The notes under the pieces are model-generated. The model saw only the letters and a list, made by a program, of their open reading frames with translations, had not been told where the DNA came from and made no database searches. Both the position numbers and the translations under genes were made by a program. A stretch of DNA of 64,000 nt from Alnus glutinosa (lineage: Eukaryota; Streptophyta; Magnoliopsida; Fagales; Betulaceae): assembly GCF_958979055.1 (NCBI RefSeq), contig NC_084892.1, positions 5,473,501 to 5,537,500 on the forward strand, written 5' to 3'. Below are positions 24,480 through 35,940 of this stretch, piece after piece. Numbering within the stretch: the stretch's first letter is position 1; every line of letters starts with the position of its first letter.

Positions 24480-27400
24480 CACCCCCGCAATCGCAACGTG
24501 GTACTGAAGATGTTGAGATTGGAACACATCCAATGGAAGCGTGTGGAGACCAATGGTTTGGTGAAGACATCAGCGAATTGTTCTTTGCTGGACAAGTATT
24601 TGACCTGAAGATTCTTTTCGGCAACCTTGTCTCGCACAAAATGGTAATCAATTTCAACATGTTTTGTGCGAGCATGGTACATGGGGTTGGATGAGAGATA
24701 AATGGCACCAATATTGTCACAATACAGCGTGGGTGCAGCAGAGAGGGAAACGCCAAGTTCACACAAGAGAGCTTGCATCCAGCAAAGTTCAGCACTAGCA
24801 TTGGCTAAGGCTTTGTACTCAGCCTCGGTGCTTGATCGGGAGACCGTTGGTTGCTTCTTGGAGCTCCAGGAAATGAGGTTTCTGCCAAGGAATACACAGT
24901 AGCCGGAGGTGGACTTGCGGTCGTCCGGGCAACCAGCCCAATCGGCATCTGAGTAGGCAAACAACTGGGAAGAAGAGTGACGACGGATCAGCAGACCATG
25001 AGAGATGGTATGTTTCAGATAGCGAAGGATGCGCTTCACTGCTGTCCAATGCACATCACGAGGATTTTGCATGAATTGAGCAACTTTATTGACTGAGAAG
25101 GCAATGTCCGGTCGAGTTAATGCAAGGTATTGAAGGGAGCCCACAGTGCTTCGATATACGGTGGCATCAGAGAGGGTAATGCCATCAAATTTGCTCAGTT
25201 GAGAAGAGGAAGACATGGGAGAGCTGATTGGTTTAGCAAGGTGCATATTGGTTCGATGGAGAAGATCAGAAATGTACCTTTGTTGAGACAGTAGCAGCCC
25301 ATCAGCAACTCGTTGGACCTCAACGCCTAAGAAGAAGCTTAAATCTCCAAGATCTTTTACAGGAAATTCAGTTGAGAGAGAATTGATGAGATGGTCCAGT
25401 GCAGCAATATCAGAACCTGTGAGTATAATGTCGTCAACATAAACCAGGGCAAAGAGCTGAACAGATGCATTTTTGAACATAAAGAGAGAGCTGTCCGACT
25501 TGGAACCTTTGAAACCAAGCTCCAACAAAAAAGAACTCAATCTTGAAAACCAAGCACGTGGTGCTTGCTTAAGGCCGTAAATGGCTTTCCTGAGTTTGCA
25601 GACTGCATTAGGATGCTGAGGATGTTGAAAGCCTGGGGGCTGAGCCATGTAGACTGTTTCAGACAGAAAACCATGTAAGAAGGCATTGCTAATGTCAATT
25701 TGTTTGATAGGCCACTGAGCTGTAGTAGCAATGGAGAGGATGGTTCGAATGGTGATAGGCTTGATCACAGGGCTGTAAGTTTCGTCAAAATCGACTCCAG
25801 GTTGTTGATGATAGCCCTTAGCCACTAATCTGGCTTTGTAGCGGTCCACATTGCCATCAGCTTTCCTCTTGATGCGAAAGACCCATTTTGAACCAATAAT
25901 ATTGAGTGATGGTGTAGAGGGAACTAATGACCAGGTACCATTTTTAATGAGAGCATTGAACTCTTCGGACATAGCCTGACGCCAAATTGTTGACTTCACA
26001 GCTGAGGAAAAACAGGTTGGTTCACTGTCGGGAAAGGCAAGGGTGGCTGTTAAAGCATGAGGAAGAGGATACCGGGTAGTGCCATCAGTGAAAGTTTTTG
26101 GTTTGTGAATATTGTTGAGGGACCGGGTGACCATTTGGTGTATCCTAGAAGGTGGGGCTGGAGAGGAGTCAATAGGAGCAGAGGATTGTTCAGATGTGGG
26201 GGAAACAGGGGACTCGTGATGTGGTAAGAGAGACGAGGTAGGAGGAGGATCCGCAATGGCAGTGGGGGAACTAGTGTTGGAGGTAGGAGGAGGGGAGGGT
26301 ACAATTGGAGAGGGGAGGCGGATTGAGTCGGGGAGAGCAACAGGAATGGAGGAGGTAACAGGAGGAGGGGAAGGCCTGGTTTGAAAAGGAAAAGCTGATT
26401 CATTGAAGATTACGTGGCGTGCAACGTAGATTCGACCTGAAGGGACATGCAGGCAGCGATAACCCATGTGAGGTTTGCTATAGCCGATGAAGACACAGGA
26501 TTGGGAGCGAAAGGCCATTTTGTTGGAATTGTATGGCCTTAAGTAGGGCCAGCATTCACAGCCAAATGACTTGAGGAAGGTGTAGTCAGGTGGTTTCTGG
26601 AACAGGAGTTCAAAAGGAGATTTTGTGGAGTTGAGAGAAGAGGGTAGCCGGTTGATGAGAAAGCAGGCAGTGTCAAAAGCAGCATCCCAATATTGGAGAG
26701 GAAGATTAGAATGGGCAAGGAGGGCTAGACCTGTGTCCACGATGTGGCGATGGCGCCTTTCGACTCGACCATTTTGATGGTGAGTGTGGGGACAGGTCTG
26801 GCGATATGAGATGCCTTTGGAAGCTAGGAGTTTTTGCACAGGAATGAACTCACCCCCTCCATCAGTTTGCACAGATTTTATGGAGGAGTTGAAATAGTTT
26901 TCTACTAATTTTTGGAACTGAGTAAAAATAGATAGCACATCAGATTTTTGTTCCAAGGGATAAATCCAAGAATATTTAGAATAGTCATCAACAATATGCA
27001 GAAAATAACGTTTATTCATTGAAGAAAGAAAAGGGGCAGGACCCCATACATCCATAAATAACAAAGTGAGAGGGCGAGTAGACACTGAAGTGGAAGTAGG
27101 AAAGTGCAGCCTATGAGATTTGCCTTGTTGGCAGGCAGAACACACAGATGCAGGTTTATTGGGAAGAACCGGAAGTTGCTTGCTGAGTAAGACACGACGA
27201 ACAATCTTGAAAGCAGGATGACCAAATCTATGATGCCATTGAGCCAGGGAGACCTTCTCACTAACTAAAGCATGACTGGAAAGCCTTGGAGGCAGAGAGG
27301 TTGGCCATGGGTAAAGACCCCCTTTACTCGGGCCTTGAAGAAGTAGAGTTCCTGTGTGGAGGTCCTTCACACGAAAACAGTAAGGGTGAAATTCGATGAA

Positions 27401-28627
27401 AACATGATTATCCTTAGTGAATTGATTTACTGAAATGAGATTTTTCTCAATTTGAGGCACATGTAATAGAGATTGCAAAGTAAAAGTATGATTGGGGGAA
27501 GGAAGAGAGGCTAAACCAGTGTGATGAATGTCCAGACCTTGACCATTGCCGACCTTGATTTGTTCAGAACCAGTGTATTCCTCAGCTCTTAAGTTCAGAT
27601 TGGAGAGTTCAGGTGTCAAGTGGTTGGTGGATCCTGTGTCATGATACCAGTTGGGATCGGAGACAGTGTTGGGGCCAGTAAAGTATGCAGCAGGAGAAGG
27701 CTGCTCAACCTGGTATGCATGATCAAAACGAGAGTAGCATTTGTTGGCAGTATGTCCTGGTTTGAGACAAATCTGACAGGTGGGCCGATTGGGATTGGAG
27801 AAGGAGAACTGATGAGAGCCACGGCCACGACCCCTGCCACGACCCCGAGTTGCATTAGAAGATGGAGCTCGCTGGTGTCTTGGTTGAGAAGAGGATTGTT
27901 TGTGAGCTACATTAACAGATGATAAGGAGAGGTCAGGGGCCGCATGATGTTGGTTGATACGTTGCTCATAGGTGAGCAAATAGCCATATAATTCTTCAAT
28001 GGAGAGTGGATCAACTCTGGTGGTGATGGAGGTCACGAGGGGATCATATTCAGAATTGAGGCCTGCAAGTAGATATGAGACAAACTCAGAGCTCTTGAGA
28101 GGCTCGTCACTTGCAGCAAGAGTGTGGGCCAACGTTTGGGCCTTCTGGAAATAATCAGCAATTGAAAGGGCACCCTTTTTTAGAGTTGCTAGCTGATAAC
28201 GGGATTGCATAACCCGGGACTTGGATTGGGAAGAGAACATCTTTTCCAAGGTGAGCCATACTTCTTGGGAGGTAGTAAGATGTACTACATTTGCCAGGAT
28301 AGGTTCAGACAGAGATGAAACCAGTGCTGAGAGGATTAGTTTATCTTGGTGATACCAAGATTGAAAAGCTGGATTGATGGAAGATGAGGATGAGTCAGAG
28401 GTGGTGGCAGTGAGGAATTTCGGTGGGCAGGGAAGAGAACCATCAATATATCCAAAAAGTTGTTGTCCTTCAAGGTAGTTGGACATCAAGAAGCGCCAGG
28501 AGACATAATTTTCACGATCCAATTTGAGGGTGACATGGGTGTTGAGATTGGGCAGAGGTGTGGTGGCTGTGGGTGGGAGAGATGAGGTAGCAGTGGGTGG
28601 GGTAGTGGTGGAGGTGGTGGAGGCCAT
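24215..28627 (-). CDS. Copia gag-pol polyprotein (1470 aa)
   Basis: One open frame starting [11 protein letters not shown] at the first ATG downstream of the primer site. Domains in order: Gag (residues about 30-240), an RGRGRG linker and CCHC zinc knuckle [14 protein letters not shown] (284-297); aspartic protease with [10 protein letters not shown] (DTG 330-332); integrase with the H-H-C-C zinc region ([17 protein letters not shown]) and catalytic core (TDGGGEF); reverse transcriptase ([17 protein letters not shown]); RNase H ([18 protein letters not shown]). The polyprotein is made as one chain and cut by its own protease. The last 85 or so residues are coded by the LTR and contain repeated TYGN units. 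The frame is open throughout. Confidence 0.95.
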   Translation of the reverse strand: MASTTSTTTPPTATSSLPPTATTPLPNLNTHVTLKLDRENYVSWRFLMSNYLEGQQLFGYIDGSLPCPPKFLTATTSDSSSSSINPAFQSWYHQDKLILSALVSSLSEPILANVVHLTTSQEVWLTLEKMFSSQSKSRVMQSRYQLATLKKGALSIADYFQKAQTLAHTLAASDEPLKSSEFVSYLLAGLNSEYDPLVTSITTRVDPLSIEELYGYLLTYEQRINQHHAAPDLSLSSVNVAHKQSSSQPRHQRAPSSNATRGRGRGRGRGSHQFSFSNPNRPTCQICLKPGHTANKCYSRFDHAYQVEQPSPAAYFTGPNTVSDPNWYHDTGSTNHLTPELSNLNLRAEEYTGSEQIKVGNGQGLDIHHTGLASLPSPNHTFTLQSLLHVPQIEKNLISVNQFTKDNHVFIEFHPYCFRVKDLHTGTLLLQGPSKGGLYPWPTSLPPRLSSHALVSEKVSLAQWHHRFGHPAFKIVRRVLLSKQLPVLPNKPASVCSACQQGKSHRLHFPTSTSVSTRPLTLLFMDVWGPAPFLSSMNKRYFLHIVDDYSKYSWIYPLEQKSDVLSIFTQFQKLVENYFNSSIKSVQTDGGGEFIPVQKLLASKGISYRQTCPHTHHQNGRVERRHRHIVDTGLALLAHSNLPLQYWDAAFDTACFLINRLPSSLNSTKSPFELLFQKPPDYTFLKSFGCECWPYLRPYNSNKMAFRSQSCVFIGYSKPHMGYRCLHVPSGRIYVARHVIFNESAFPFQTRPSPPPVTSSIPVALPDSIRLPSPIVPSPPPTSNTSSPTAIADPPPTSSLLPHHESPVSPTSEQSSAPIDSSPAPPSRIHQMVTRSLNNIHKPKTFTDGTTRYPLPHALTATLAFPDSEPTCFSSAVKSTIWRQAMSEEFNALIKNGTWSLVPSTPSLNIIGSKWVFRIKRKADGNVDRYKARLVAKGYHQQPGVDFDETYSPVIKPITIRTILSIATTAQWPIKQIDISNAFLHGFLSETVYMAQPPGFQHPQHPNAVCKLRKAIYGLKQAPRAWFSRLSSFLLELGFKGSKSDSSLFMFKNASVQLFALVYVDDIILTGSDIAALDHLINSLSTEFPVKDLGDLSFFLGVEVQRVADGLLLSQQRYISDLLHRTNMHLAKPISSPMSSSSQLSKFDGITLSDATVYRSTVGSLQYLALTRPDIAFSVNKVAQFMQNPRDVHWTAVKRILRYLKHTISHGLLIRRHSSSQLFAYSDADWAGCPDDRKSTSGYCVFLGRNLISWSSKKQPTVSRSSTEAEYKALANASAELCWMQALLCELGVSLSAAPTLYCDNIGAIYLSSNPMYHARTKHVEIDYHFVRDKVAEKNLQVKYLSSKEQFADVFTKPLVSTRFHWMCSNLNIFSTTLRLRGCIGSSHVDTYGNHAQSNNSANDDTQLTYGKHSLGQHDMQHLYGNKSKHPAMQYTYGNQNKTCAAHMEIRSSQHASTPKSAKHDISNQA
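24480..24492 (-). promoter_or_regulatory. Copia polypurine tract
   Basis: On the minus strand the bases directly before the 3' LTR read GCGGGGGTG, the expected site for plus-strand DNA priming. The tract is short. Confidence 0.65.
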
Positions 28628-28664
28628 TGAAAAAAAAAATGGGAGGGACGTTGGTCTCAGTATA

Positions 28665-28676
28665 GCTCTGATACCA
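28665..28676 (-). promoter_or_regulatory. Copia primer binding site (Met-tRNAi)
   Basis: TGGTATCAGAGC on the minus strand directly abuts the 5' LTR end and matches the usual initiator methionine tRNA primer site of plant Copia elements. Confidence 0.9.
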
Positions 28677-29084
28677 TATAATGGAAAACAATTCAGGATT
28701 TTGAATAATGTAATTGCCTTGATTTTCATTACATGATGAAAGGTTTATATACATGTAGAAACTGTGATAAATAAGGAATGAATACAACTATTGTGTACAC
28801 AGTTAATTGGTTTCAGATTTTATGCTTGATTGCTGATATCATGCTTTGCTGATTTAGGTGTTGACGCGTGCTGTGATGATCTGATTTCCATGTGTGCTGC
28901 GCAAGTCTTGTTTTGATTTCCATATGTGTATTGCATGGCTGGATGTTTGCTTTTGTTCCCATATAAGTGCTGCATGTCGTGTTGTCCAAGTGAGTGCTTT
29001 CCATATGTGAGTTGCGTGTCATCATTTGCTGAATTGTTGCTTTGTGCATGGTTTCCATATGTGTCAACATGAGATGATCCAATA
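28677..29084 (-). repeat. Copia 5' LTR (408 bases)
   Basis: Bounded by the primer site on one side and the GAGCC duplication on the other. No difference from the 3' LTR was seen by eye. Confidence 0.95.
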
Positions 29085-29291
29085 GAGCCACCGGCTTGTA
29101 TTGTTGATTTATTGGTTAGAGATCTTTTGCATCTCTAGATTCTGTTTGGAATCATCTTTGTATTTTTCCAGTTATTAATGGAAGTTTTCTCTTTTGTTCA
29201 AAAAAAAAACCTAGGATTCCGTCTCGAAGGGAATAATCAACAGCATATGGTACAGGCTACGCGTACACCACCATTAGAGAATATAAAACAA

Positions 29292-29393
29292 GGAAAATGC
29301 TAGAATCACAACCTTCACCCAACTATTGCACAACCCCAAGGCACATTGGGGTTGTGCAGTAGTTGGGTGGGGGTTGTGAATGTATCAAGGCCC
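29292..29393. mobile_element. 102-base hairpin MITE with 9-base duplication
   Basis: The arms (CACAACCTTCACCCAACTA and its complement near 29360-29378) form a strong hairpin. ATAAAACAA occurs on both sides (29283-29291 and 29394-29402) and only once in sister flank blocks (about 5370 and 15468), so the insertion is proven by both criteria. A nine-base duplication points to Mutator-type mobilisation. Confidence 0.85.
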
Positions 29394-29477
29394 ATAAAAC
29401 AAACCTATGACTTTTCTATCTTCTTCTTCTTTTCTTTTTTTTCTTTTTTTTTTTTTCTTTTTTTTTTTAAATTTTTA

Positions 29478-29874
29478 GGGGTAATTACTTTTTTCCCCCA
29501 TGAACTACCAAAAAATGCACAATGCCCCCATGAACTATCAACTCGACCAAAATAGAGCATTCAACTACCAAAGACAACCATTTTCCCCCCTTCCGTCAGT
29601 CAAAGGGGTTAAAACAAACGGTCAACGGGTCATGTGCCGTTTTATATGAGGGCATGTTGGAAGATGATGGTAGTTCATGGGGGGAAAAGAGGAAGATGGT
29701 GGTAGTTCATAGGGGGAAAAGAGGAAGAAAATGAGGGTAAAACGGTGTGTGACTGACGGAAGGGGGGAAAATGGTTATCTTTGGTAGTTGAATGCTCTAT
29801 TTTGGTCGAGTTGGCAGTTCATGGGGGCATCGCGAATTTTTTGGTAGTTCATGGGGAGAAAAGGTAATTACCCC
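29478..29874. mobile_element. GGGGTAATTAC-ended TIR element, copy 1 (397 bases)
   Basis: Starts GGGGTAATTAC and ends GTAATTACCCC; inward, the arms share CCCATGAACTACCA and its complement. A perfect nine-base duplication AAATTTTTA flanks it (29469-29477 and 29875-29883). Nine bases is typical of Mutator-like elements. It is non-coding. Relatives are at 52000-54585 and 54893-55877. Confidence 0.85.
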
Positions 29875-30011
29875 AAATTTTTATTTTTTAAAAAAGTAAA
29901 CATGATCCAATTGTTGCAACCGTTAATTATTTAATTTCACGTCACAATTGTCCCTATAGTGTATGTGAATGAATTGGAACCAAACATTTTCAGCCGTTTA
30001 ACGGTATAAAT

Positions 30012-30376
30012 AGGAAAAAACTACACTTTATCCCTCAATGTTTCATTGCTTTTTTAATCTTGTCTCCAAAGTAAAAAAAAAAAAAAAATTACAATGCACC
30101 CAAACCAAATTTCCTAATTTTGTAATGTAGCAATTCCATTACGTAAGTCCGTCATTTTTTACGAAAATAGACCCACGTGCGTTTTTAAGAGTAGTTCTTC
30201 TGGAAATATCCCTAAAATAATCATTTAAAAAAAAAAAAAAATAGAGTGTGACTGAAGCCACCCCATGGACCATTTGGGGGGTGGCCAGCCACCCTCATTT
30301 GGCCATGGGAGTGGCCGAGCCACCCCCTAGGCCAAATGGGGGTGGCTAAGTGTTTGCCAATTTTTTCTTTTAGTAG

Positions 30377-30407
<31 letters not shown>

Positions 30408-30630
30408 GAAGAAAATTGATTATTTTGGGGATATTTTCGAAAGAACTGCTCTTAGAAAACCACATGGGTCGCACGTGGGTCTATTTCAGTAAAAAATGAC
30501 GGACTAAAGTAATGGAATGGCTACATTGCAAAATTAGAAAACTTGGTTGGGGTGCATTGCAATTTTTTCTTTTCACTTTGGAGGCAAGATTGAAAAAATG
30601 GTGAAACATGAGTAAAGTGTAGTTTTTCCT
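30012..30630. mobile_element. TIR element with AGGAAAAA ends
   Basis: Left end AGGAAAAAACTACACTTTA and right end, reversed, AGGAAAAACTACACTTTAC; the inverted similarity extends at least 200 bases inward (GTCTATTT, CCACGTG, TTTTTAAGAG). It interrupts the flank block between GGTATAAAT and AAATTTTATACATG, which are adjacent in sister copies. The centre holds GC-rich CCACCCC/GGGGTGG palindromes like those of the 54893-55877 element. No coding sequence. Confidence 0.7.
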
Positions 30631-30699
30631 AAATTTTATACATGTTAAATCACAATTTTATCTCAAAAAATTGAAATTAATTAATAAAAAATATTAAAT

Positions 30700-30982
30700 T
30701 TAATTAATATTTTTAACACTTTCCTTTCATAAGTGAAGGTGAAATATTCAATTAAAATATGAGGTAAATTATGAAGAAAATGTTCAAACTTAAAGTCTTT
30801 ACTCTCATACTATGTTAAATAATTTATTTAAAAAGCGTAAGTCAATAAAAACTAATAAATTTAATTAATATTTTGATACATTGTAACCATTAATTTCGAA
30901 CTGCACACTCGTATGGGCCAACAATCTAACCAAACAAAAGCAATTGGAGTGATTTCTAAGGCCATATATGTAGTTATCTTAA

Positions 30983-31057
<75 letters not shown>

Positions 31058-31300
31058 TTTTCAGTATTTTATTATGAAAAAAAAATAATAATGGAAATAA
31101 TTTTCGAAGAAGACAGAAAATGAGGCATTTAGAGTGTACATTAATTTACGCCTATCAAAAGGTGTGAACTATTTTGTGCCTCTCATATTAACCATAACGT
31201 GTTTGTATGTGTGTGTGTATATAGCAAGTGGGCATTTTATTATTTGCTTAATTAAAAAATTTGATTTATCTTATTATTAAATTGATCTTTTAATCTTTAA
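30700..31300. other. AT-rich spacer with long (TA)n run
   Basis: No gene seen. A TA run of about 60 bases lies at 30993-31053 and TGTG/TATA repeats at 31200-31222. The sequence is not shared with the other units. Confidence 0.5.
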
Positions 31301-31302
31301 TA

Positions 31303-31620
31303 CCCCAACCCAAAAAAATTTGGTAATTTCCATGCTTACTTGAAGCGGTTTGGTTTTAAGAGAGTTCAAAGCTTTGGGGGGTGGATTTGCTACAAAGGGT
31401 AATCTGATTGAGGGCGTTGGGGACAGAGCCTTTATGAGCAGCAAGATTTCTAGAGTGCCAAAGATGGGTAAAGGGAGATGGAGGCAAAGAGTTGGAGGTG
31501 GCAATGAGAGGATGATTCAATTTTGAGAATGTTTTTGATCCAATTAGTGATAGATAAAGCCTTCTAACCCAAGGGTATCTATGACACATGCCTTAGTGGA
31601 TAGTGCCCTGAATTTGATTT
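31303..31620 (-). mobile_element. LINE-like coding remnant, copy 3
   Basis: Same remnant as 5798-6130 and 15958-16300 (THLWHSRNLAAHKGSVPNA on the minus strand at about 31420-31475), with its frame broken on both sides. Confidence 0.5.
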
Positions 31621-31759
31621 CTATTTTTTTTGCTTATTTTTTGTTGTTCATCTTCTATACAAGAAATAAAGAGATGAACAAATCTATCATTGAATTTGTG
31701 GAACCTACATATAAGTCCCACATATTCACACGTAAAAAAAAAAAAAAAAAAAAAATAAA

Positions 31760-32747
31760 GGATGAGTTGTTGGAAAATGACACCAAACGTATCCCCTTTC
31801 AAATGAAGAAATGGGGTGTTTGGGAGGCATATTGGGATGGAGGTCCAAAGGTGAAAGAATTGGATTGGATGGCCCGGCCCAATTTTGAAATGGGGGCTTT
31901 GTTATTGTACCACACTAAACAAATAGCAAGCCCTCCAAAGGAAGGTGGGAAGGCAAATAGATTTCCAGAATTTGGGGTTGGGGTTTTGCTTTTTGTCTTT
32001 TTCAAAACCCCACATTCCCCAACACTTACCAAGCTATTAAACATGTCATGCATATAACACATGGTGGTTGCAAAGATGAAACAAGAACAATACACACTAC
32101 GAAACCATACCCATCGGCCATCGATCCATATATATACATATAGTCACGAAAGTATACATCTCCTAATCGGAATTACATTAACAAATGTCTATTCATTTAT
32201 TTAAATAAATTCAATAAGAATTACAACCGCAGCAATGTGTGTGTGTGTGTTTTTTTTATTATTATTATTATTTACTTCTCTTAATTTAAATTGCAATGAC
32301 AGAAATATTTGCAACTTAATGCAGAAACATATAACCTTAAACCTTGATACATTCAGGCTTGCAGCGTTGCCAACGTCTTATGCTCAACTCCTGGCATGAA
32401 TATTTTTTAAATTACAAAAGAGAAGTTAATAAAGATAACATAAGTTCGAAAAATAATAATAATAGTAATAATAAAATATAACATAACATAACAAGTTTTT
32501 GATACACTTGAAAATATTATATTTGTTCCACACAAAATATATAATTTCTCCTCATTTAATGCTTTAGGAGCGGAATAGTTGCACTCGGAGCTATTGGACG
32601 AGGTAAATAGTGGAAAGTCTAACTTATGAAATAATAGACAAGTAATATAAATAAAAATGGATTTTGTCCAAAAAGGGATTTATTTATTTATTTATTTTTT
32701 TTTTCATTTTAGTTTATATCTAAATCAAAAAAACATTAAGAGTACGT
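31760..32747. repeat. CNL 3'-flank block, copy 3
   Basis: Counterpart of 6290-7340, most similar to 61700-62705 beside CNL5, including the ACATGGTGGTTGCAAAGATG segment that the CNL1, CNL2 and CNL4 units lack. This agrees with CNL3 and CNL5 forming one subgroup. Confidence 0.6.
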
Positions 32748-35347
32748 TTACGACCAAATCAAGAAGAAGAAGAAGAAAGAACTGAGCTTGCCTGATTTGT
32801 TGAAGTATCCTCGTGTCCTCATCGAGCTGAAGCTTTGGTACATGCGCGATCTTCTTGGACTCAACTTTATTCCGTCTAAATTCCTACTCAACTGAGGACA
32901 TCCTTCAAAATTCATTTTTCTTAGCGCTGGGAGACGATGTGTCCCCTCCGGAAGAGATGACAAATAGGGGCAGTCAATAATCTCAAGTGTGTGAAGTGAT
33001 TTGAAAGTTGGCAGCCACTCAGGCAAGGCCTTGAAGTTCTTACAATCTTCGATTTCTAGGTGTTGTAAAGTATTAGCATATCCTTGGATCCACAGGGGCA
33101 AGAACTCCAACTTTGGTAAATTACCAAGAAACAAACTTCGGAGGCTCAGCTTGAGACCCTGGTTGTGATCTTCTCCTCCCATCAAACTAAGCATTGGACA
33201 GTGATAAATTGCCAGATACTCTAAGGCGGTTAGGTGCTTGATATTGAATGGCAAAGAGGTCAAACTTGAACAGTCACATATCACCAGTGTACGAAGGTTG
33301 GTGAGGCACCCGTCAACTTTTAGTTTCAGGCAACAAAATAAACTCAAACTCCGAAGAGAGTTAAAGGATTCATTCCCCAACAAGCACATATACTTTGTTG
33401 TTACTGCCAAATACCTAAGGCTGATCATGTTCCTTGTACCTTTGGGCAACTGTTCAAGTCTCTGGCATCCGTGGAGTAGTAGTGTTTGCAAATTGTGCAG
33501 CTTGCAGATAGAACTAGGAAGTTTCTTGATCCATTTATTGTAAGAGAGGTTGAGATATCTCAAATGCTTCAAAGTACCGATAGAATTTGGCAACAATTCA
33601 ATAGATGAATTACTTAAATCAAGCAATCGCAAGTAGTTGAATCTCGAGATGCGTACTTCAACTAATGACACTGGGGGTGGTTGCACGCCTGTGGGCATAA
33701 TGGTGCGCACCTTTGTTAACTTGTCTAAGCAGTTTGGAACTCCTTGACCCATTTTTAAAAATGACAAATAACGAATTGTTCCAACAATGTCTTTGTTGCC
33801 CAACTCTACTACTGAACACTCTTCTTGTGCAACTAAGATTGCAAGATCATGGATGAGATCATGCATTTTAAAGGTATAAAAGGGCAAGCTAGGAAGCTTT
33901 TCAGAAGCGTCTTGGAAGAAAGATCTCGACAACAACTCATTTATATACAACTCCCCAACATCTTCTAACTCTTGTTCTTTATTAATAGACGTTTCAAATT
34001 TTAGTCCATTTGCCATCCACATTCGAATCAATTCATCCTAATAGAATTCATGGTCTTTTGGGAAAAGAATAAAAGGCAAAACATCGCTTCAAGTGAATTG
34101 GCAGTTGATTGTAACTAAATCGCAATGCGGGTAAGATGCCATTCTCTATCTGTTCTAATTTCCATATCTCGTTATCTCTCAGAAATTCCCACTCCTACTC
34201 ATCAACTTTTGAATGAAGTACGCTGTCTAAAGTCCTCATTGCCATGTGGAACCCCTTTACATTTTCCCACAATTTCTTTTCCGATATTTAGGAGCTTTGG
34301 ATGTTGTTTCTCTTCTCCTTCTTTAAATGCACATTTCACAAACAAAGACAAACAATCATCTTGGGATAGACCTTTTAAATTGTATGTAAAATCAGTGCTC
34401 GTAACGGAGGCAACCAAGTCACTATGTGTTGTCACTATAATTTTACTTCCTTTGGAATCATCAATTAACAAATCTCTCAATTCAAGCAATTTATTATGAT
34501 CTTCATTCCAGACATCATCCAAGACAAGCAGAAATTTCTTATCGTTTAAAAGTTCTATCAATCTAGTTTGCAATGTATCTGCATTCCAATTTTCATCAAT
34601 TGTACCGCATGCAGATTTAAGGATTTCTTTTATCAATCTTGTAAAACTAAAATCTTCAGACACACAAACCCACATTCTCAATTGAAAAGTCTGGACTACA
34701 CGTTCATTGTTGTACACCCACTTGGCAAGTGTGGTCTTCCCCAAACCTCCTAATCCAACTATGGAAATTACATTGACATTTTTACTAACATTTGAGTGCA
34801 TCAAAAGATTAATGATATTTTCTTTGTCCTTATCCCTTCCGATCACTTTTGATGGATGGACAAATGAGATTAAATCTATTTCCCTCAACTGGTGCATGAT
34901 ACGCCCATCTTCACATTGTTGAGTGAGATTAAATTTATCCTTATCGGCTGCAATCTCATCTAATCTCTCTCTAATGCCCTTGATTTTATAAGCCAGTTTG
35001 AAAGGGAATGCTCATGTCATAGAGGATGAAAAGGAATGACGTACCTTTCTAAAAGTGCTCCCATATGTAGCAACCACTTGATTCCTTAAAGCTTGGTACT
35101 CAATTTCATTAAGCACATCTTTGGCATCATGAAGGACATCATTGAGCTGCCCTAACCAGAGTCTCAGCAAAGAGTCAGTTGCTTGCTTCTTTTCGGCATC
35201 CAGAAGCACCTCTCTAGTGATTAACATGGTGCGCTCAAGCCTTGTCATATTGCTTTTGACACCCTATGCCAAGCTCAACTCTTGGTAAGCAACGGGCCCT
35301 AGCTTCTCTAAGACCTTTCCTATGATTGCAAAGGCAAGTTCGGCCAT
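32748..35347 (-). pseudogene. CNL3: broken CC-NB-ARC-LRR resistance gene
   Basis: RGA-type CNL whose start ATG (35347, MAELAFAIIGK) is intact but whose frame is interrupted at least five times against CNL4. The tryptophan codon near residue 28 is TAG. An arginine codon after SSSMT is TGA (near 35009). A frameshift lies at the GVPLAV motif (near 34245). A further shift falls near 34070, and the tyrosine codon in the HEFY region is followed by TAG (near 34037). Preserved motifs are DAKDVLNEIEY, GLGGLGKTT, LLVLDDVW, GSKIIVTT, MHD (FKMHDLIHDLA) and about 12 LRRs. The LRR half is closest to CNL5 (shared PTGVQP and the tail RTRGYFNKS). Not expected to make a receptor. Confidence 0.9.
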
Positions 35348-35480
35348 GTTGTGTAGGTTGGGTGGGGGCTTGAAGCCTTGAAGTAGAAGGGAGAGGCTCA
35401 GAGAGGGAGGCTGCAACCAAGTCGTCGAGGAAGGAATATAGTGGAAGGAATGGGCCGAGGGACACTGTGTTTTAATATAT

Positions 35481-35653
35481 AGAGGAATGCTAGATATCCA
35501 AACACTTGTTTCCAGAATTTAGTTCCAAACTGATGTGTCACAATTCCATAAGATCCATCATCTTGAGAAGTGTGCCACAATCTCATAGGATTGTGATACA
35601 TCAGTTTGGAACCAAATTCTGAAAAAAAGTGTTAGGATGTCTAATATTTCTCT
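35481..35653. mobile_element. 173-base hairpin MITE in the CNL3 promoter
   Basis: Ends AGAGGAATGCTAGATATCC and, reversed, AGAGAAATATTAGACATCC; the arms pair over about 75 bases (GTTCCAAACTGATGT in both). AATATAT is duplicated on both sides (35474-35480 and 35654-35660). The same place upstream of CNL2 (20489-20506) is un-inserted, TTTTAATATATAATGC. A 7-8 base duplication suggests hAT-type mobilisation. The site is a TATA-like motif about 130 bases upstream of the CNL3 ATG. Confidence 0.85.
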
Positions 35654-35896
35654 AATATATAATGCAGCACACGCTTGCCCATCCCTTGGTAAAGAAGGCC
35701 ACTAATTTTATTTTTTTTAATCTTTCTTAGCCACCGATGAAAATTTAATTTATTTCAAAGTCACGTTGGTCAGCTAAAATTTAAATAAATAATGACCCCA
35801 ATGTATAATATGCTAGTTGACTAAAATCTCACTCCCTTAATGCAGCCCACCATCTTTTACTTCTGCCCTCGTATACCCATTTAGAAATAATTATAC

Positions 35897-35940
<44 letters not shown>

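Larger units (their letters stand above)
24072..29084 (-). mobile_element. Ty1/copia LTR retrotransposon, looks whole and very young
   Basis: A 5013-base element read on the minus strand. It has two 408-base LTRs that look identical by eye, a primer binding site TGGTATCAGAGC next to the 5' LTR (28665-28676), a purine-rich tract next to the 3' LTR, and one long gag-pol frame. The compact size, Met-tRNA primer and RE1-like protein suggest the Ale/RE1 group of Copia. The LTR termini are TA...TA instead of TG...CA, which a minority of plant Copia elements show. No break was noticed. Identical LTRs and a clean duplication imply a very recent insertion. It lies nested in an older LINE. Confidence 0.95.
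24067..29089. repeat. Copia target-site duplication GAGCC
   Basis: GAGCC at 24067-24071 and at 29085-29089 flank the LTRs exactly. Five bases is the usual size for Ty1/copia integrases. Confidence 0.9.
23063..29210 (+). mobile_element. 5'-truncated LINE (L1-type) interrupted by a copia element
   Basis: About 1.0 kb of LINE sequence (23063-24071) continues after the nested copia element at 29085 and ends in a poly(A) run at 29199-29209. It codes on the plus strand for the end of ORF2: a reverse transcriptase zinc-binding region (WRACHDILPTK, then CPCYNLENEILFHVLW) and an RNase H domain. The endonuclease and reverse transcriptase are missing, as expected for 5' truncation during target-primed reverse transcription. 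Direct repeats GATTCCGTCT flank the whole. The frame is broken in the zinc-binding part, so the insertion is not recent. Confidence 0.85.
23053..29224. repeat. LINE target-site duplication GATTCCGTCT
   Basis: The ten bases GATTCCGTCT occur at 23053-23062 and again at 29215-29224, just past the LINE poly(A). Joining the flanks gives sequence colinear with un-inserted sister loci at about 5305 and 15400 (AATCTCTCTCGAAGGAAATA). Confidence 0.7.

Noticed and set aside
26050-26403. Leucine/proline-rich frame on the copia coding strand
   Set aside because: It is an out-of-frame shadow of the serine/proline-rich linker of the polyprotein.
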